This document shows, one piece after another, positions 45,643 through 54,387 of a stretch of DNA of 64,000 bases. The first letter of the stretch is position 1. Each line of letters opens with the position of its first letter. This DNA comes from Janthinobacterium sp. PC23-8 (lineage in GTDB: Bacteria > Pseudomonadota > Gammaproteobacteria > Burkholderiales > Burkholderiaceae_D), in assembly GCF_002250505.1 (NCBI RefSeq), contig NZ_NJGY01000002.1, positions 240,839 to 304,838 of the forward strand, given 5' to 3'. The notes beneath the pieces were generated by a model. It had not been told where the DNA came from. It saw only the letters and a list, made by a program, of their open reading frames with translations, and made no database searches. Made by a program: the position numbers and the translations under genes.

Positions 45643-46965
45643 TCAGGGCTTGAACGTCCAGTAACGCCCCTCGGGCGTATCGACCGGATCGAGAAAGCGC
45701 TGGTCGGCGCGCGCGTTGTTGTGGATCAGATAAAACATGTCGGACAGGGCCGAGCGTTTCTCGGCAAAATAGGAATGCTTGAGAAAACCGGTATCGACGC
45801 CGGTGGCGTCGATGGTTTCCACGCCGGCCAGCAGCAGCATGCCGGCGCCGCTGTCGCCCGCGCGCGGGTAGCCATGCACCAGCTTTGACGCCGCCAGCGC
45901 CAGGTCCTCCGACGAGGCGTACAGGGTCACCGGATGCGTTGCTGCCGTCAGCCGCGGCGCGATCTCTTGCTTGAATACATCGGCGTCGATATCGGGCGCC
46001 GTCAAAATGATGTCGCTGATGCGCCGCGCCAGTTCGGGCTCGCTTTCGATCAGGCCGGCCACGGCGCGCGCCAGGCCCCGGTTGCCCATGCTGTGACCGA
46101 TCAGATAGACCCTGGTGGCGTGGCTCTGTTGCAGGAAGTCGGCAAGAAACGCCTGCAAATGTGGCGTGCTCCATTCGATATTGTTTTCATCGACCGCATA
46201 GTGCGCCACGTCGCCCTGCGAGGGCCAGCTGTAGAACACCGGCGCGCCGTCGAAGCCGAGGTCGTACGCCATCTGGCCCGTGCGCCGCGCTGCATCCTCG
46301 AAGCTGACGTTATAACCATGGACAAAGATCAACGCGCTGCCGCTGGCCGACGCCTCGATCTGCGCGCCGACACCGGCAAAGAACTTGGCCTGGTCTTCGA
46401 CTTCGGTACTGAGCAACACCACATGCCTGGCCGGATCTGAGCGAAATTCCAGTCGCCACAAGGAAGGCGACTCCAGCTCGCCCATGCGGTGGTCGCGCGG
46501 GATGCTGATCGCGCAGTGGCCGTAACTGAGGCGCGCGTTATTGCTGCGCTCGTTACTGAAGCGCTGTCCTGCCGGCTTGCCCAGGTCGCGCTGGCGGTCG
46601 GTGGCAAAGCCCACCTTGACGACGGCATAATTACTGACGAGTGTGCTTTTTTCGGTCGCTGCAACCGCTTGCGGTGGCGTGTCCTCGGGTGCGTGCAAAT
46701 GCTGCAGCAGCGCCTGCGCGGCAAACAGCGTGGCCATATCGTCGGGCGCCCCGGCCTTGGCGGCGGCCCTGGACAGCGCCAGGAGCAGCGCTGGCGAATC
46801 AGGATGGGTTTCCAGCCGGGCAATCGCCGCCAGCACATCGGTCGCGCCAGCCAGGCGGCCAATGGCCGCTTTCAGGCGCTGGTACAGCTGCTGCACGTCG
46901 GCGGGAGCGGCGTCGGGCGCGCCGTTGGCAAGGGCGGCCGCTACCGCCGAAGTGATCAAGTCCAT
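45643..46965 (-). CDS. Alpha/beta hydrolase (DUF900)
   Basis: This 440-residue protein has a helical N-terminal region of about 140 residues and a DUF900-type alpha/beta hydrolase domain. It carries LIFVHGYNVSFEDAARR (oxyanion strand), the nucleophile elbow LIGHSMGNRG and VTLYASSEDLAL with the likely acid. No signal peptide is apparent. Substrate unknown. It lies 100 bases after Anbu on the same strand and could be part of that transcript. The start may instead be the ATG at 47010. Confidence 0.8.
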   Translation of the reverse strand: MDLITSAVAAALANGAPDAAPADVQQLYQRLKAAIGRLAGATDVLAAIARLETHPDSPALLLALSRAAAKAGAPDDMATLFAAQALLQHLHAPEDTPPQAVAATEKSTLVSNYAVVKVGFATDRQRDLGKPAGQRFSNERSNNARLSYGHCAISIPRDHRMGELESPSLWRLEFRSDPARHVVLLSTEVEDQAKFFAGVGAQIEASASGSALIFVHGYNVSFEDAARRTGQMAYDLGFDGAPVFYSWPSQGDVAHYAVDENNIEWSTPHLQAFLADFLQQSHATRVYLIGHSMGNRGLARAVAGLIESEPELARRISDIILTAPDIDADVFKQEIAPRLTAATHPVTLYASSEDLALAASKLVHGYPRAGDSGAGMLLLAGVETIDATGVDTGFLKHSYFAEKRSALSDMFYLIHNNARADQRFLDPVDTPEGRYWTFKP

Positions 46966-47064
46966 GCGCCACCGGCCTCTCTGTGCAATCTGAATGGTTG
47001 TCCAATTCATCTTGCCATAAAAGCACGGCGCGCGCCAGCGTCCGTCAATCTTGTGCGATTGCCG

Positions 47065-47943
47065 TCAATGCTGCTCGCCGCTGTCGAACTGCTGGGCCAG
47101 CGATTGCAGCGGCGCCACGGCGCGGCCATCGCCCCTGGCGTGGTCGGGGATGGCCACGCGCACCGGCTTGCTGTGCATATTGCTTGACGACAGCACATTG
47201 CTGGTGGTCTCCGGCGCCGCGTTCCAGACCGGATCGTCGATGCCTTCGAACACCTGTTTCAGCTGCTGGCCCCAGGTGTCGCGGATCATGCGGAAATACT
47301 GGTTTTTTTCATCGATGGTGACAAAGCGCGTCACCGCCAGGCGCTCCGTTTCATACACCAGCAAATCGAGCGGCAGGCCGACGGAGATATTCGAGCGCAG
47401 GGTCGAATCCATGGAAATAAGGGCACACTTGGCCGCTTCGTCGAGGCCGGTTGCGGGATTGATCACGCGGTCGACGATGGGCTTGCCGTACTTGGCTTCG
47501 CCGATCTGGAAATAGGTGTTTTCATCGTGCGATTCGATGAAGTTGCCGGCTGAATAGATCTGGAACAAGCGGCAACGCTCGCTGCCGATCTGGCCACCGA
47601 GGATCATGCTGACATTGAAGTCGATGCCGCACTCGGCCAGCGCCTTCGCTTCGCGCTGGTGCACGGTGCGCACGGCGTCTCCGACGATGCGCGCCGCATC
47701 ATACATGCTGGTCACATTCCAGATGCCGCGCCCGTCGCTGTCCACCTGTTCGGAGACGATCTGGCGGATGGCCTGCGAGATCGACAGGTTACCGGCGGTC
47801 ATCAGGACCAGCATGCGGTCGCCCGGATTTTCAAACACGCTCATCTTGCGGAAGGTGCCCACCTGGTCCACGCCGGCGTTGGTGCGGGAGTCGGACAGGA
47901 AGACCAGCCCTTCGTTGAGGCGCATGCCTATGCAATAAGTCAT
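47065..47943 (-). CDS. Anbu, proteasome-type protease
   Basis: This 292-residue protein is of the Anbu (ancestral beta subunit) family of Ntn-hydrolase proteasome homologues. It begins MTYCIGMRLNEGLVFLSDSR, giving an N-terminal Thr nucleophile after Met removal; MLVLMTAGNLSISQAI and RNVSVGLPLDLLVYE-like segments follow. It is somewhat longer than usual because of an unstructured C-terminal tail. Published Anbu structures show ring or helical assemblies; the substrate is unknown. It follows the transglutaminase by 91 bases, in the order known for Anbu operons. It has no partner ATPase here. Confidence 0.93.
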   Translation of the reverse strand: MTYCIGMRLNEGLVFLSDSRTNAGVDQVGTFRKMSVFENPGDRMLVLMTAGNLSISQAIRQIVSEQVDSDGRGIWNVTSMYDAARIVGDAVRTVHQREAKALAECGIDFNVSMILGGQIGSERCRLFQIYSAGNFIESHDENTYFQIGEAKYGKPIVDRVINPATGLDEAAKCALISMDSTLRSNISVGLPLDLLVYETERLAVTRFVTIDEKNQYFRMIRDTWGQQLKQVFEGIDDPVWNAAPETTSNVLSSSNMHSKPVRVAIPDHARGDGRAVAPLQSLAQQFDSGEQH

Positions 47944-48034
47944 CGGAAACGATCAATCAAAAGATGCAATTTTACACCAGCCAGGCCGAGCGGCGATAGC
48001 GGCAGGCCCCGGCCGGCATCCCCATCTGGCGCAT

Positions 48035-48844
48035 TTATGTCGGTACAATCTGTACGTCCACGCTCATGGTTTCCTTGCCGCCGCCCTGGCGCACGCCGCG
48101 CACCGGTGCCGCCGAATCGTAGTCGCGGCCGATGGCCAGCCGGCAGTAGGCGTCCGTCATCAGGCGCGCATGGGTGACGTCGATGCTGACCCAGCCGGCA
48201 AAGTCGCTGTCGACCACCCAGGCGTCGACCCAGGCGTGGCTGGCCGCATGGCCGCTGGTGCCGGGATCGATATAGCCCGACACATAGCGCGCCGGGATGC
48301 CCCAGGCATGGCAGCAGGCCAGGTACAGATGGGCATGGTCCTGGCACACGCCGCGTCCCAGCGCCAGCGCCGCGATGGCGCTGGTCGTCACCTCGGTGGC
48401 GCCGCTTTCATAGGCCACCTTGCCGACGATGCTTTCGGCCAGGTGCAGCAAATGCCGGGTGGTGGCCGGCGTGCCACGGTCGGGCAGGCTGGTGGCAGCC
48501 AGCTCGACGATCGTGGGGTCCGCTTCGGTCAGCCGCGTCGGCATGGTAAACAACAGTGGCGAGAGCGTGTCGACCAGGTTCAGCCTGCCCTGGTAAGGGT
48601 AAATGGTCTCCACCACGCCATGCACCACCAGTCCCAGCGCCTGATGCTTGCCATTGATGGTCAGCATGTGCGACAGGTTGCCGTAGGCATCCGTGTACGC
48701 GTGGCACTGGCCCGGCGTGTTGATGTGCCAGGACAGGGCGCGTTGCTGCGGTTCGATGCGCGGCATCAGGTGCAGCTGCTGTATCGTGTAGGCCAGCGGC
48801 CTGCTGTAGTGATAGATGGTTTCGTGACGTATGGTGAGTATCAT
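48035..48844 (-). CDS. Transglutaminase-like protease/ligase of the Anbu operon
   Basis: This 269-residue protein has the bacterial transglutaminase N-terminal beta domain (ILTIRHETIYHYSRPL) and a papain-like core. The catalytic triad is visible as Cys in GRGVCQDHAH, His in ASHAWVDAW and Asp in VSIDVTHAR. Substrates are unknown; in the Anbu context it is predicted to cleave or cross-link peptides made by the ATP-grasp partner. The start overlaps the alpha-E stop by one base. Confidence 0.92.
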   Translation of the reverse strand: MILTIRHETIYHYSRPLAYTIQQLHLMPRIEPQQRALSWHINTPGQCHAYTDAYGNLSHMLTINGKHQALGLVVHGVVETIYPYQGRLNLVDTLSPLLFTMPTRLTEADPTIVELAATSLPDRGTPATTRHLLHLAESIVGKVAYESGATEVTTSAIAALALGRGVCQDHAHLYLACCHAWGIPARYVSGYIDPGTSGHAASHAWVDAWVVDSDFAGWVSIDVTHARLMTDAYCRLAIGRDYDSAAPVRGVRQGGGKETMSVDVQIVPT

Positions 48845-49788
48845 CAGGCCGCCAATGGAACAAGAAAATCACGGCTGACACGGTTGCCCAGTTCATAGAT
48901 ATTTTCCAGGAACTCGGTCAGGGTATGGTGCAGGCCGGCTTTCAGGATGTCGTCGATATGGCCGAATTTCAGCTCGGCATGCAAGCGGCCGGCGAAACGC
49001 TCGGTATCGGCCGACACATCGTTGCGGATATGGTGCAGATTGTCGACCACATCATCCATGCAGGCCAGCAGCGAGCGCGGCATGTCGCCACGTAAAATCA
49101 ACAGTTCGGCCACGCGCTCGGGCGTGATCACGTCGCGATACACCTTGCGGTAGATCTCGAAGCCCGATACCGAGCGCAGCAGCGCCGCCCAGTAGTAGAA
49201 ATCGCGCTGGGCGATATCTTTCGAGGCGTCTTTCGCGCCATGGAATTTCACGTCCAGGATGCGCGCGGTGTTGTCGGCGCGTTCCAGGAAGGTGCCCAGG
49301 CGTATGAAATGGATGGCTTCGTCTTTCAGCATGGTGCCCAGGGTCACGCCGCGCGACAGGTGCGAGCGGTATTTGACCCATTCGAAAAAGGCGCTCGGAT
49401 CGGTTTCCAGCAGATTGCTTTTCAGGCGCTTCTGCATGTCGAGCCAGGTGGCGTTCTGGGTTTCCCACACTTCCGTGGTCAAGGTGCCGCGCACGGCACG
49501 CGCGTTTTCACGGGCGCCGGTCAGGCAGGCGATGATGGACGACGGATTGTTCGGGTCGCGCACCATGAAGTCGAGCACGTCGCGCGTATGGAAGCGGCCG
49601 TACTTCGCATCGTAGGCGCTTTGCAGCTCGGAAATACCCAGGGTGGCGCGCCAGCCTTGCTCGGCGTCCTCCTGCGACTGCGGCAGCATCGAGGTCTGCA
49701 TGTTGACGTCCAGCATGCGGGCCGTGTTTTCGGCGCGCTCGGTGTAGCGGGCCATCCAGAACAGGTGATCGGCGGTGCGGCTCAGCAT
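48844..49788 (-). CDS. Alpha-E domain protein
   Basis: This 314-residue all-alpha protein starts MLSRTADHLFWMARYTERAE, the signature of the alpha-E family. GTFLERADNTARILD and a helical C-terminus complete it. No catalytic motif is known; it is always found with circularly permuted ATP-grasp proteins, often fused. The ATG overlaps the ATP-grasp stop as TAATG, implying coupled translation and probably a complex. An open frame further upstream lies within the ATP-grasp gene and is not coding. Confidence 0.93.
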   Translation of the reverse strand: MLSRTADHLFWMARYTERAENTARMLDVNMQTSMLPQSQEDAEQGWRATLGISELQSAYDAKYGRFHTRDVLDFMVRDPNNPSSIIACLTGARENARAVRGTLTTEVWETQNATWLDMQKRLKSNLLETDPSAFFEWVKYRSHLSRGVTLGTMLKDEAIHFIRLGTFLERADNTARILDVKFHGAKDASKDIAQRDFYYWAALLRSVSGFEIYRKVYRDVITPERVAELLILRGDMPRSLLACMDDVVDNLHHIRNDVSADTERFAGRLHAELKFGHIDDILKAGLHHTLTEFLENIYELGNRVSRDFLVPLAA

Positions 49789-51230
49789 TATTTGTCTCCA
49801 GCGAAAGATTTTTCCAGTACCCAGGTATCCTTGGTGCCGCCCCCTTGCGAGGAGTTGACCACCAGCGAGCCTTCGCCCAGCGCCACGCGGGTCAGACCGC
49901 CCGGCACCATGGAGATGGTCTTGCCGGACAACACGAACGGGCGCAGATCGATATGGCGCGGCGCGATGCCCGATTCCACATAGGTGGGGCAGGCCGACAG
50001 GGCCAGGGTGGGCTGGGCAATATAGCCGCTGGGGTTGGCCAGCAGGCGCTGGCGGAAGTCTTCGATCTGCGCCGTGGTCGAGGCCGGCCCGACCAGCATG
50101 CCGTAGCCGCCCGCGCCATGCACTTCCTTGACCACCAGCTTGGGCAGATTGGCCAGCACGTAACTCAGGTCGGCCGACTTGCGGCACTGGTAGGTTGGCA
50201 CATTGTTGAGGATGGGTTCTTCCGACAGGTAGAACTTGATCATGTCGGGAACAAAAGGATAGATCGACTTGTCGTCGGCCACGCCGGTGCCGATGGCATT
50301 GGCCAGCGTCACGCGGCCGGCGCGGTAGACCGACAGCAGGCCCGGCACGCCCAGCGAGGAATCGGAACGGAACGCCAGCGGATCGAGGAAATCGTCGTCG
50401 ACGCGGCGATAGATCACGTCGACCCGTTTCGGGCCGCGCGTGGTGCGCATGTAGACCGAATTGTCATTGACAAACAAATCCTTGCCTTCGACCAGTTCCA
50501 CGCCCATCTGCTGGGCCAGGAATGCATGTTCGAAGTAAGCCGAGTTGTACATGCCCGGCGTCATCACCACTACCGTCGGATCATCGACGCCCATCGGCGC
50601 GACCGAGCGCAGGTTGTCGAGCAGCATGTCGGGGTAGTGGTCGACCGGGGCGATGCGGTTGCGCGCGAACAGTTCCGGGAACAGCCGCATCATCATCTTG
50701 CGATCTTCCAGCATGTACGACACGCCGGACGGCACGCGCAGATTGTCTTCCAGTACATAGAATTCACCCTGGCCGGCGCGCACGATATCGACGCCGGCGA
50801 TATGGGCATAGATGTCGGAGGCGACCGATATGCCCTGCATTTCCGGACGGTACTGCGCATTCTTGTAGATCTGTTCGGCAGGGATAATGCCGGCCTTGAT
50901 GATGTTCTGCTCATGATAAATATCATGGATAAACATGTTCAGGGCCTTGACCCGTTGCACCAGGCCGGTTTGCATCTGCGCCCATTCATCGGCGGGGATA
51001 ATTCGCGGTATCGTGTCAAACGGAATCAGGCGCTCGGTACCGGCATCATCGCCATACACGGCGAAAGTGATGCCGACGCGGCGAAACGTCAGGTCGGCCT
51101 CGGCGCGCTTGCGCTCGATGGTCTCCGGCGATTGCTGCTCCAGCCATTGATGGAATTCACGATAGTGTTCACGAACCTTGCCTTCCGTGCCCACCGCCTC
51201 CGCAGTCATTTCATTGAAAAAAGTCGCCAT
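49788..51230 (-). CDS. Circularly permuted type 2 ATP-grasp protein
   Basis: This 480-residue protein belongs to the circularly permuted ATP-grasp group (former DUF404/DUF407). Characteristic blocks are the N-terminal LERKRAEADLTFRRVGITF, FYVLEDNLRVPSGVSYMLEDR, VVVMTPGMYNSAYFEH and KEVHGAGGYGMLVGP (ATP-binding loop). Such enzymes are predicted to form peptide bonds by carboxylate activation. It is the first gene of the Anbu operon, with a strong sigma-54 promoter 53 bases before it and a GGGGGAAA ribosome site. The product is unknown. Confidence 0.93.
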   Translation of the reverse strand: MATFFNEMTAEAVGTEGKVREHYREFHQWLEQQSPETIERKRAEADLTFRRVGITFAVYGDDAGTERLIPFDTIPRIIPADEWAQMQTGLVQRVKALNMFIHDIYHEQNIIKAGIIPAEQIYKNAQYRPEMQGISVASDIYAHIAGVDIVRAGQGEFYVLEDNLRVPSGVSYMLEDRKMMMRLFPELFARNRIAPVDHYPDMLLDNLRSVAPMGVDDPTVVVMTPGMYNSAYFEHAFLAQQMGVELVEGKDLFVNDNSVYMRTTRGPKRVDVIYRRVDDDFLDPLAFRSDSSLGVPGLLSVYRAGRVTLANAIGTGVADDKSIYPFVPDMIKFYLSEEPILNNVPTYQCRKSADLSYVLANLPKLVVKEVHGAGGYGMLVGPASTTAQIEDFRQRLLANPSGYIAQPTLALSACPTYVESGIAPRHIDLRPFVLSGKTISMVPGGLTRVALGEGSLVVNSSQGGGTKDTWVLEKSFAGDK

Positions 51231-51282
51231 ATTGTTATTTCCCCCTTGAGCCTGATTGTAAGCTTACCTCAGCACTAATGTC

Positions 51283-51298
51283 AGCAGGAAGTGTGCCA
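51283..51298 (-). promoter_or_regulatory. Sigma-54 promoter of the Anbu operon
   Basis: TGGCACACTTCCTGCT on the minus strand matches the sigma-54 consensus TGGCAC-N5-TTGC(A/T) with one mismatch, and GG and GC are exactly 10 bases apart. The expected start lies near 51272, leaving a leader of about 42 bases before the ATP-grasp gene. It sits between the kinase terminator and the operon. Confidence 0.75.
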
Positions 51299-51310
51299 GA
51301 TAGAAATATC

Positions 51311-51374
51311 AAAAAAGCCCATTTTTAATGCGCCACTGTGTGCGGCGCACCGCATTGGTGCACTTGCAATGGGC
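51311..51374 (-). terminator. Terminator of the histidine kinase gene
   Basis: On the minus strand GCCCATT pairs with AATGGGC, followed directly by TTTTTT; the loop contains an inner TGCGG/CCGCA hairpin. It lies just after the kinase stop and separates it from the sigma-54 promoter. Confidence 0.65.
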
Positions 51375-51412
51375 AGGACGGGCGGTATTGGGGATGCGGG
51401 AGGGGCAGCAAA

Positions 51413-52567
51413 TCAGGCGGCGGGATCGACGTAGGGACGGCAATCGATGGGCAGATCGAGGATAAACGTGGTGCCGGTGGCGGGCGAACTGTCGACTCCG
51501 ATGCTGCCGCCATGGCTTTCGGCCACGTTCTGCACATACGGCAGGCCGATGCCCCAGCCCGGCGCGGGGCCGTGGTGTTCGCGCCGCAGATAGTCGAAGA
51601 TGCGGCTCATCTGTTCGTCGGCGATAAACGAGCCGCTGTTGTGTACGGAAATGCGCACCCGGTCATGCTCGTGCTCGACCAGCACGTCGATGACGCCCTC
51701 GTCGCCATACTTGACGGCGTTGCCAAGCAGGTTTTCCAGCGCGCGGCGCAGCGAATTGTCGCACCACCAGCCCGTGACGCCGCTGCCGGTGACCTGGCAT
51801 TTGTCCGGATGCTGCAGGTTGACCTGGGCGCAGACGGACTGCGCCAGCGGCAGCAGGTCGAACCGCGTCAGCGCCAAAGGCAGTTGCTGGCCCCGGTGGT
51901 AGCTGAGCGTATCGAGCAGCTCCTCGATCATGGTGTCGAGCCGCTTGCCGTGCTCGACGATGCGCTGTGTCAGTTCGGTGATTTTTTCCGGTTCCAGCCC
52001 GGCGCGGCGTTGCAGCAATTGCGCGCTGATCAGGATCACGGACAGCGGATTGCGCATGTCGTGCGACAGGCCGGCGGCGATGCGGCGCTGGAAGCTTTCA
52101 TGCATGGCGGTAAATTCGCGTATCGAATCGCGTATGGCGGCGTCGATCGAGGCCTGCAGGATGGCCCAGTCGCGGCGCCGCAAGGACAGGCCGGCCGCCA
52201 GCGCCGCCTCGGCAAAGCAGTCGCGGAAGATCTGGTATTCCTGGATCACCTGTTCCGGGCCGTAGTTGGTCATGCGCGCCCGTTCGTTGCCGTGCACGGC
52301 CGGCATATTGCTGTTGCTGCCGGCCGTATCGCGCGGATGCTCGCGCGACAGCGCCTCGGCCAGATGGTCGAAAAACGCCGGCAGGGTATTGATCAGTATG
52401 GGCGGCAATAATTGCTCGGCACCGCGCACGCTGGCGCGCACGCGGTGCTCCCATTCGTGCAGCACGGCCTCGCGCAGGTCGGCAATGCGCTGTGTGCGCA
52501 AGCGTGGCCGCGCCGCAGGGGAAGTTGGGTCGTGGGCAGGTGACAAGCTGGCTCCGCAAGGCTGCAC
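51413..52567 (-). CDS. Soluble sensor histidine kinase with RsbRD-like N-terminal domain
   Basis: This 384-residue cytoplasmic kinase has an N-terminal all-helical region (about residues 25-160) resembling RsbRD-type sensor domains, then HisKA with the phosphoacceptor block GLSHDMRNPLSV and HATPase_c with N-box ENLLGNAVKYGDEG and G-box WGIGLPYV. There is no membrane segment and no receiver domain, and no response regulator adjoins it. The start is uncertain: the frame begins at a GTG without a clear ribosome site, and a downstream TTG is also possible. It lies directly upstream of the sigma-54 driven Anbu operon. Confidence 0.88.
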   Translation of the reverse strand: MQPCGASLSPAHDPTSPAARPRLRTQRIADLREAVLHEWEHRVRASVRGAEQLLPPILINTLPAFFDHLAEALSREHPRDTAGSNSNMPAVHGNERARMTNYGPEQVIQEYQIFRDCFAEAALAAGLSLRRRDWAILQASIDAAIRDSIREFTAMHESFQRRIAAGLSHDMRNPLSVILISAQLLQRRAGLEPEKITELTQRIVEHGKRLDTMIEELLDTLSYHRGQQLPLALTRFDLLPLAQSVCAQVNLQHPDKCQVTGSGVTGWWCDNSLRRALENLLGNAVKYGDEGVIDVLVEHEHDRVRISVHNSGSFIADEQMSRIFDYLRREHHGPAPGWGIGLPYVQNVAESHGGSIGVDSSPATGTTFILDLPIDCRPYVDPAA

Positions 52568-52619
52568 GCAGCGGTGCAGTCCGATGCGCGGTCCTCCAGT
52601 ATCCTACAAATGCGCGGCC

Positions 52620-53504
52620 TTATTGGTGCGAGACAGTACCGGCTGGCGGCTCCATGATATTGATCAAATGGGCGATCGATTCTGACCAGGCGGACAGCGA
52701 AAAATTCTGCGGATCGTCGTGGCCGTTCGCATAGCCCGTATCGAGCACGGCGTGGAAGGCGGGAATCAGCCAGTGTCCCTTGCGCACGCTGGCGGCGATA
52801 TACAGCAGAGCCAGCCGTTCATACTGGGCCGGCGTAAAGCCGGGATCGGGCGCCACGCCATCATTGCCGCGCCCGCCGGCAGGATCGGAGCTGCGCGGCT
52901 GCACCAGCTCCACATGCAGAAACAGCCCGGTCAGCGAGGGTTTGTCTTTCTCCAGTTTGCTGGCGTAGTTGGCTACCTCAAAACCGTGGACGGTGACCGA
53001 CTCGCCGAGGCGGTTGACATACACATGGCCTTTCGGACCGCCGCCTCTGGCCGGATTGCGGATGGAGAAATCATTGAAGTCCCAGTCGCGGCTGTCGATG
53101 ATAGCGGGAATTGGGTCGGCCAGGAAATTCGGATAGCTGGTGTCGTGGATCAGAAAATAGCGCGCGACGGGGGAAGCCAGGCGCCCTTGCGCACGCGACA
53201 GCGGCGCCTCGAGCGCGCCGCCCAGGTCGCTTTCGGCGATGTGCTGGCGCGCCAGATAAGCTTGGACAACGCTGCGGCTGAGGGTGGTTTTTTCGCCGAC
53301 ATGGCGATCGAGAAAAGCGGGCAGGGCGCTTGCCTGCCCGATGCGCGCATACCTGCCGACCGGACGCAGCAAGCACGTTGCCTGCGTGCGCGCATTGCCC
53401 TGGAAGCCGCTTTTCCAGGCGGCGTAATGGCAAGCGGCCGCCTGTTGGGCGCCGGCGGGCAGCGATAATAGCAAGGAGAGCAGCAGCAATGGACGCGGGT
53501 TCAT
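52620..53504 (-). CDS. Secreted protein resembling N-acetylmuramoyl-L-alanine amidase
   Basis: This 294-residue protein has a Sec signal (cleavage near AGAQQ). Segments suggest an Amidase_2/peptidoglycan-recognition fold: YFLIHDTSYPNF with a potential zinc His, GLFLHVELVQPR, FTPAQYERLALLYIAAS (the typical Tyr/Leu helix) and a late FHAVLDTGYANGHDDPQNF with further His/Asp ligands. If right, it cleaves the peptide from muramic acid in the periplasm. Ligand positions are read by eye, so the family is probable rather than certain. Confidence 0.55.
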   Translation of the reverse strand: MNPRPLLLLSLLLSLPAGAQQAAACHYAAWKSGFQGNARTQATCLLRPVGRYARIGQASALPAFLDRHVGEKTTLSRSVVQAYLARQHIAESDLGGALEAPLSRAQGRLASPVARYFLIHDTSYPNFLADPIPAIIDSRDWDFNDFSIRNPARGGGPKGHVYVNRLGESVTVHGFEVANYASKLEKDKPSLTGLFLHVELVQPRSSDPAGGRGNDGVAPDPGFTPAQYERLALLYIAASVRKGHWLIPAFHAVLDTGYANGHDDPQNFSLSAWSESIAHLINIMEPPAGTVSHQ

Positions 53505-53661
53505 GCTTCCATTGTCGCCGATCAGAAGCCAACATTGGCGGCAAGGGACGCAGTATTTGCCAGGAAAAGGGGCGCCAGACGATACCTTGCCGAATTCTTA
53601 ATGCACAAAGAAAAGTCTGTCTAGAATGGCGAACCGCGCCCTGGCGCTCACAGGACTGCGC

Positions 53662-54312
53662 ATGCCGCCATTTTCCCGCGTTACCCGCCGCATCAGCCTG
53701 AAAAGCGCCGCCGTGGCGCTGATCCTGGCCATGCACGGCCTGGGCCTGTATTTCCTGTTATTGCCGGCCAGGCAACTCCAGCAGTATACGGCGGTGGCCT
53801 TCATGACCCTGATCCCGCCACGGCCGCCGCCGCGCAGCCTGGTCTTGCCACTGCCCATGCCCATGCCTATAACGGCGCCGCCGCGCCAAGCTGCCGCGTT
53901 GCCGCCAGCGGCCATGATCGTTCCGGCAGCACCGGCCGTAGCGATGACGGCCGCGCCAGAGGCCATCTCTGCCGATACCGCGCCGGCAGCGCCGGCTGAC
54001 GATCTGCGCAGACGCGTTCTTCTCGCCGCCGGCGCCGTCGACAAGACCCTGCGCGCCGAACGCAAGCAGGGACAGCCGTGGCTGGCGGCGCCTGCGCTGT
54101 CCGGCGACAGCAAGTTCTCGACGATGGTAGAGAGCGCCTGGCGTGGCGGACCGTCGATCAGGGTGGAAGACTATATGAGCGCCGACGGCCGGCCCGCCAC
54201 GCGCGTGGTCTCGCCCACCGGTACCGCTTGCTACGCCATGCAGGCCAATCCGCTCGGCGGCGCCGATCCCGCCGATACGGCCGGCAAGGTGAGACGGGTG
54301 CCTTGCCCATAA
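53662..54312 (+). CDS. Unknown membrane-anchored protein with TonB-like N-terminus
   Basis: I do not recognise this 216-residue protein. One membrane helix (about residues 15-33) follows a basic N-terminus, then a proline- and alanine-rich region (PPRPPPRS and similar) as in TonB. The C-terminal half is compact (about 110-216) with a cysteine pair (GTACYAM and RVPCP). It lacks a recognisable TonB C-terminal domain. The start with AGGA ahead is preferred to an ATG at 53626 without a ribosome site. It has no ExbB/ExbD neighbours. Confidence 0.6.
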   Translation: MPPFSRVTRRISLKSAAVALILAMHGLGLYFLLLPARQLQQYTAVAFMTLIPPRPPPRSLVLPLPMPMPITAPPRQAAALPPAAMIVPAAPAVAMTAAPEAISADTAPAAPADDLRRRVLLAAGAVDKTLRAERKQGQPWLAAPALSGDSKFSTMVESAWRGGPSIRVEDYMSADGRPATRVVSPTGTACYAMQANPLGGADPADTAGKVRRVPCP

Positions 54313-54387
54313 TAACGGCCTGCCCCGGGCGGGCGTCAAATATGCTAAGTTGCGTCTGCCAATGACACCGACCCATTCAGGACCACC

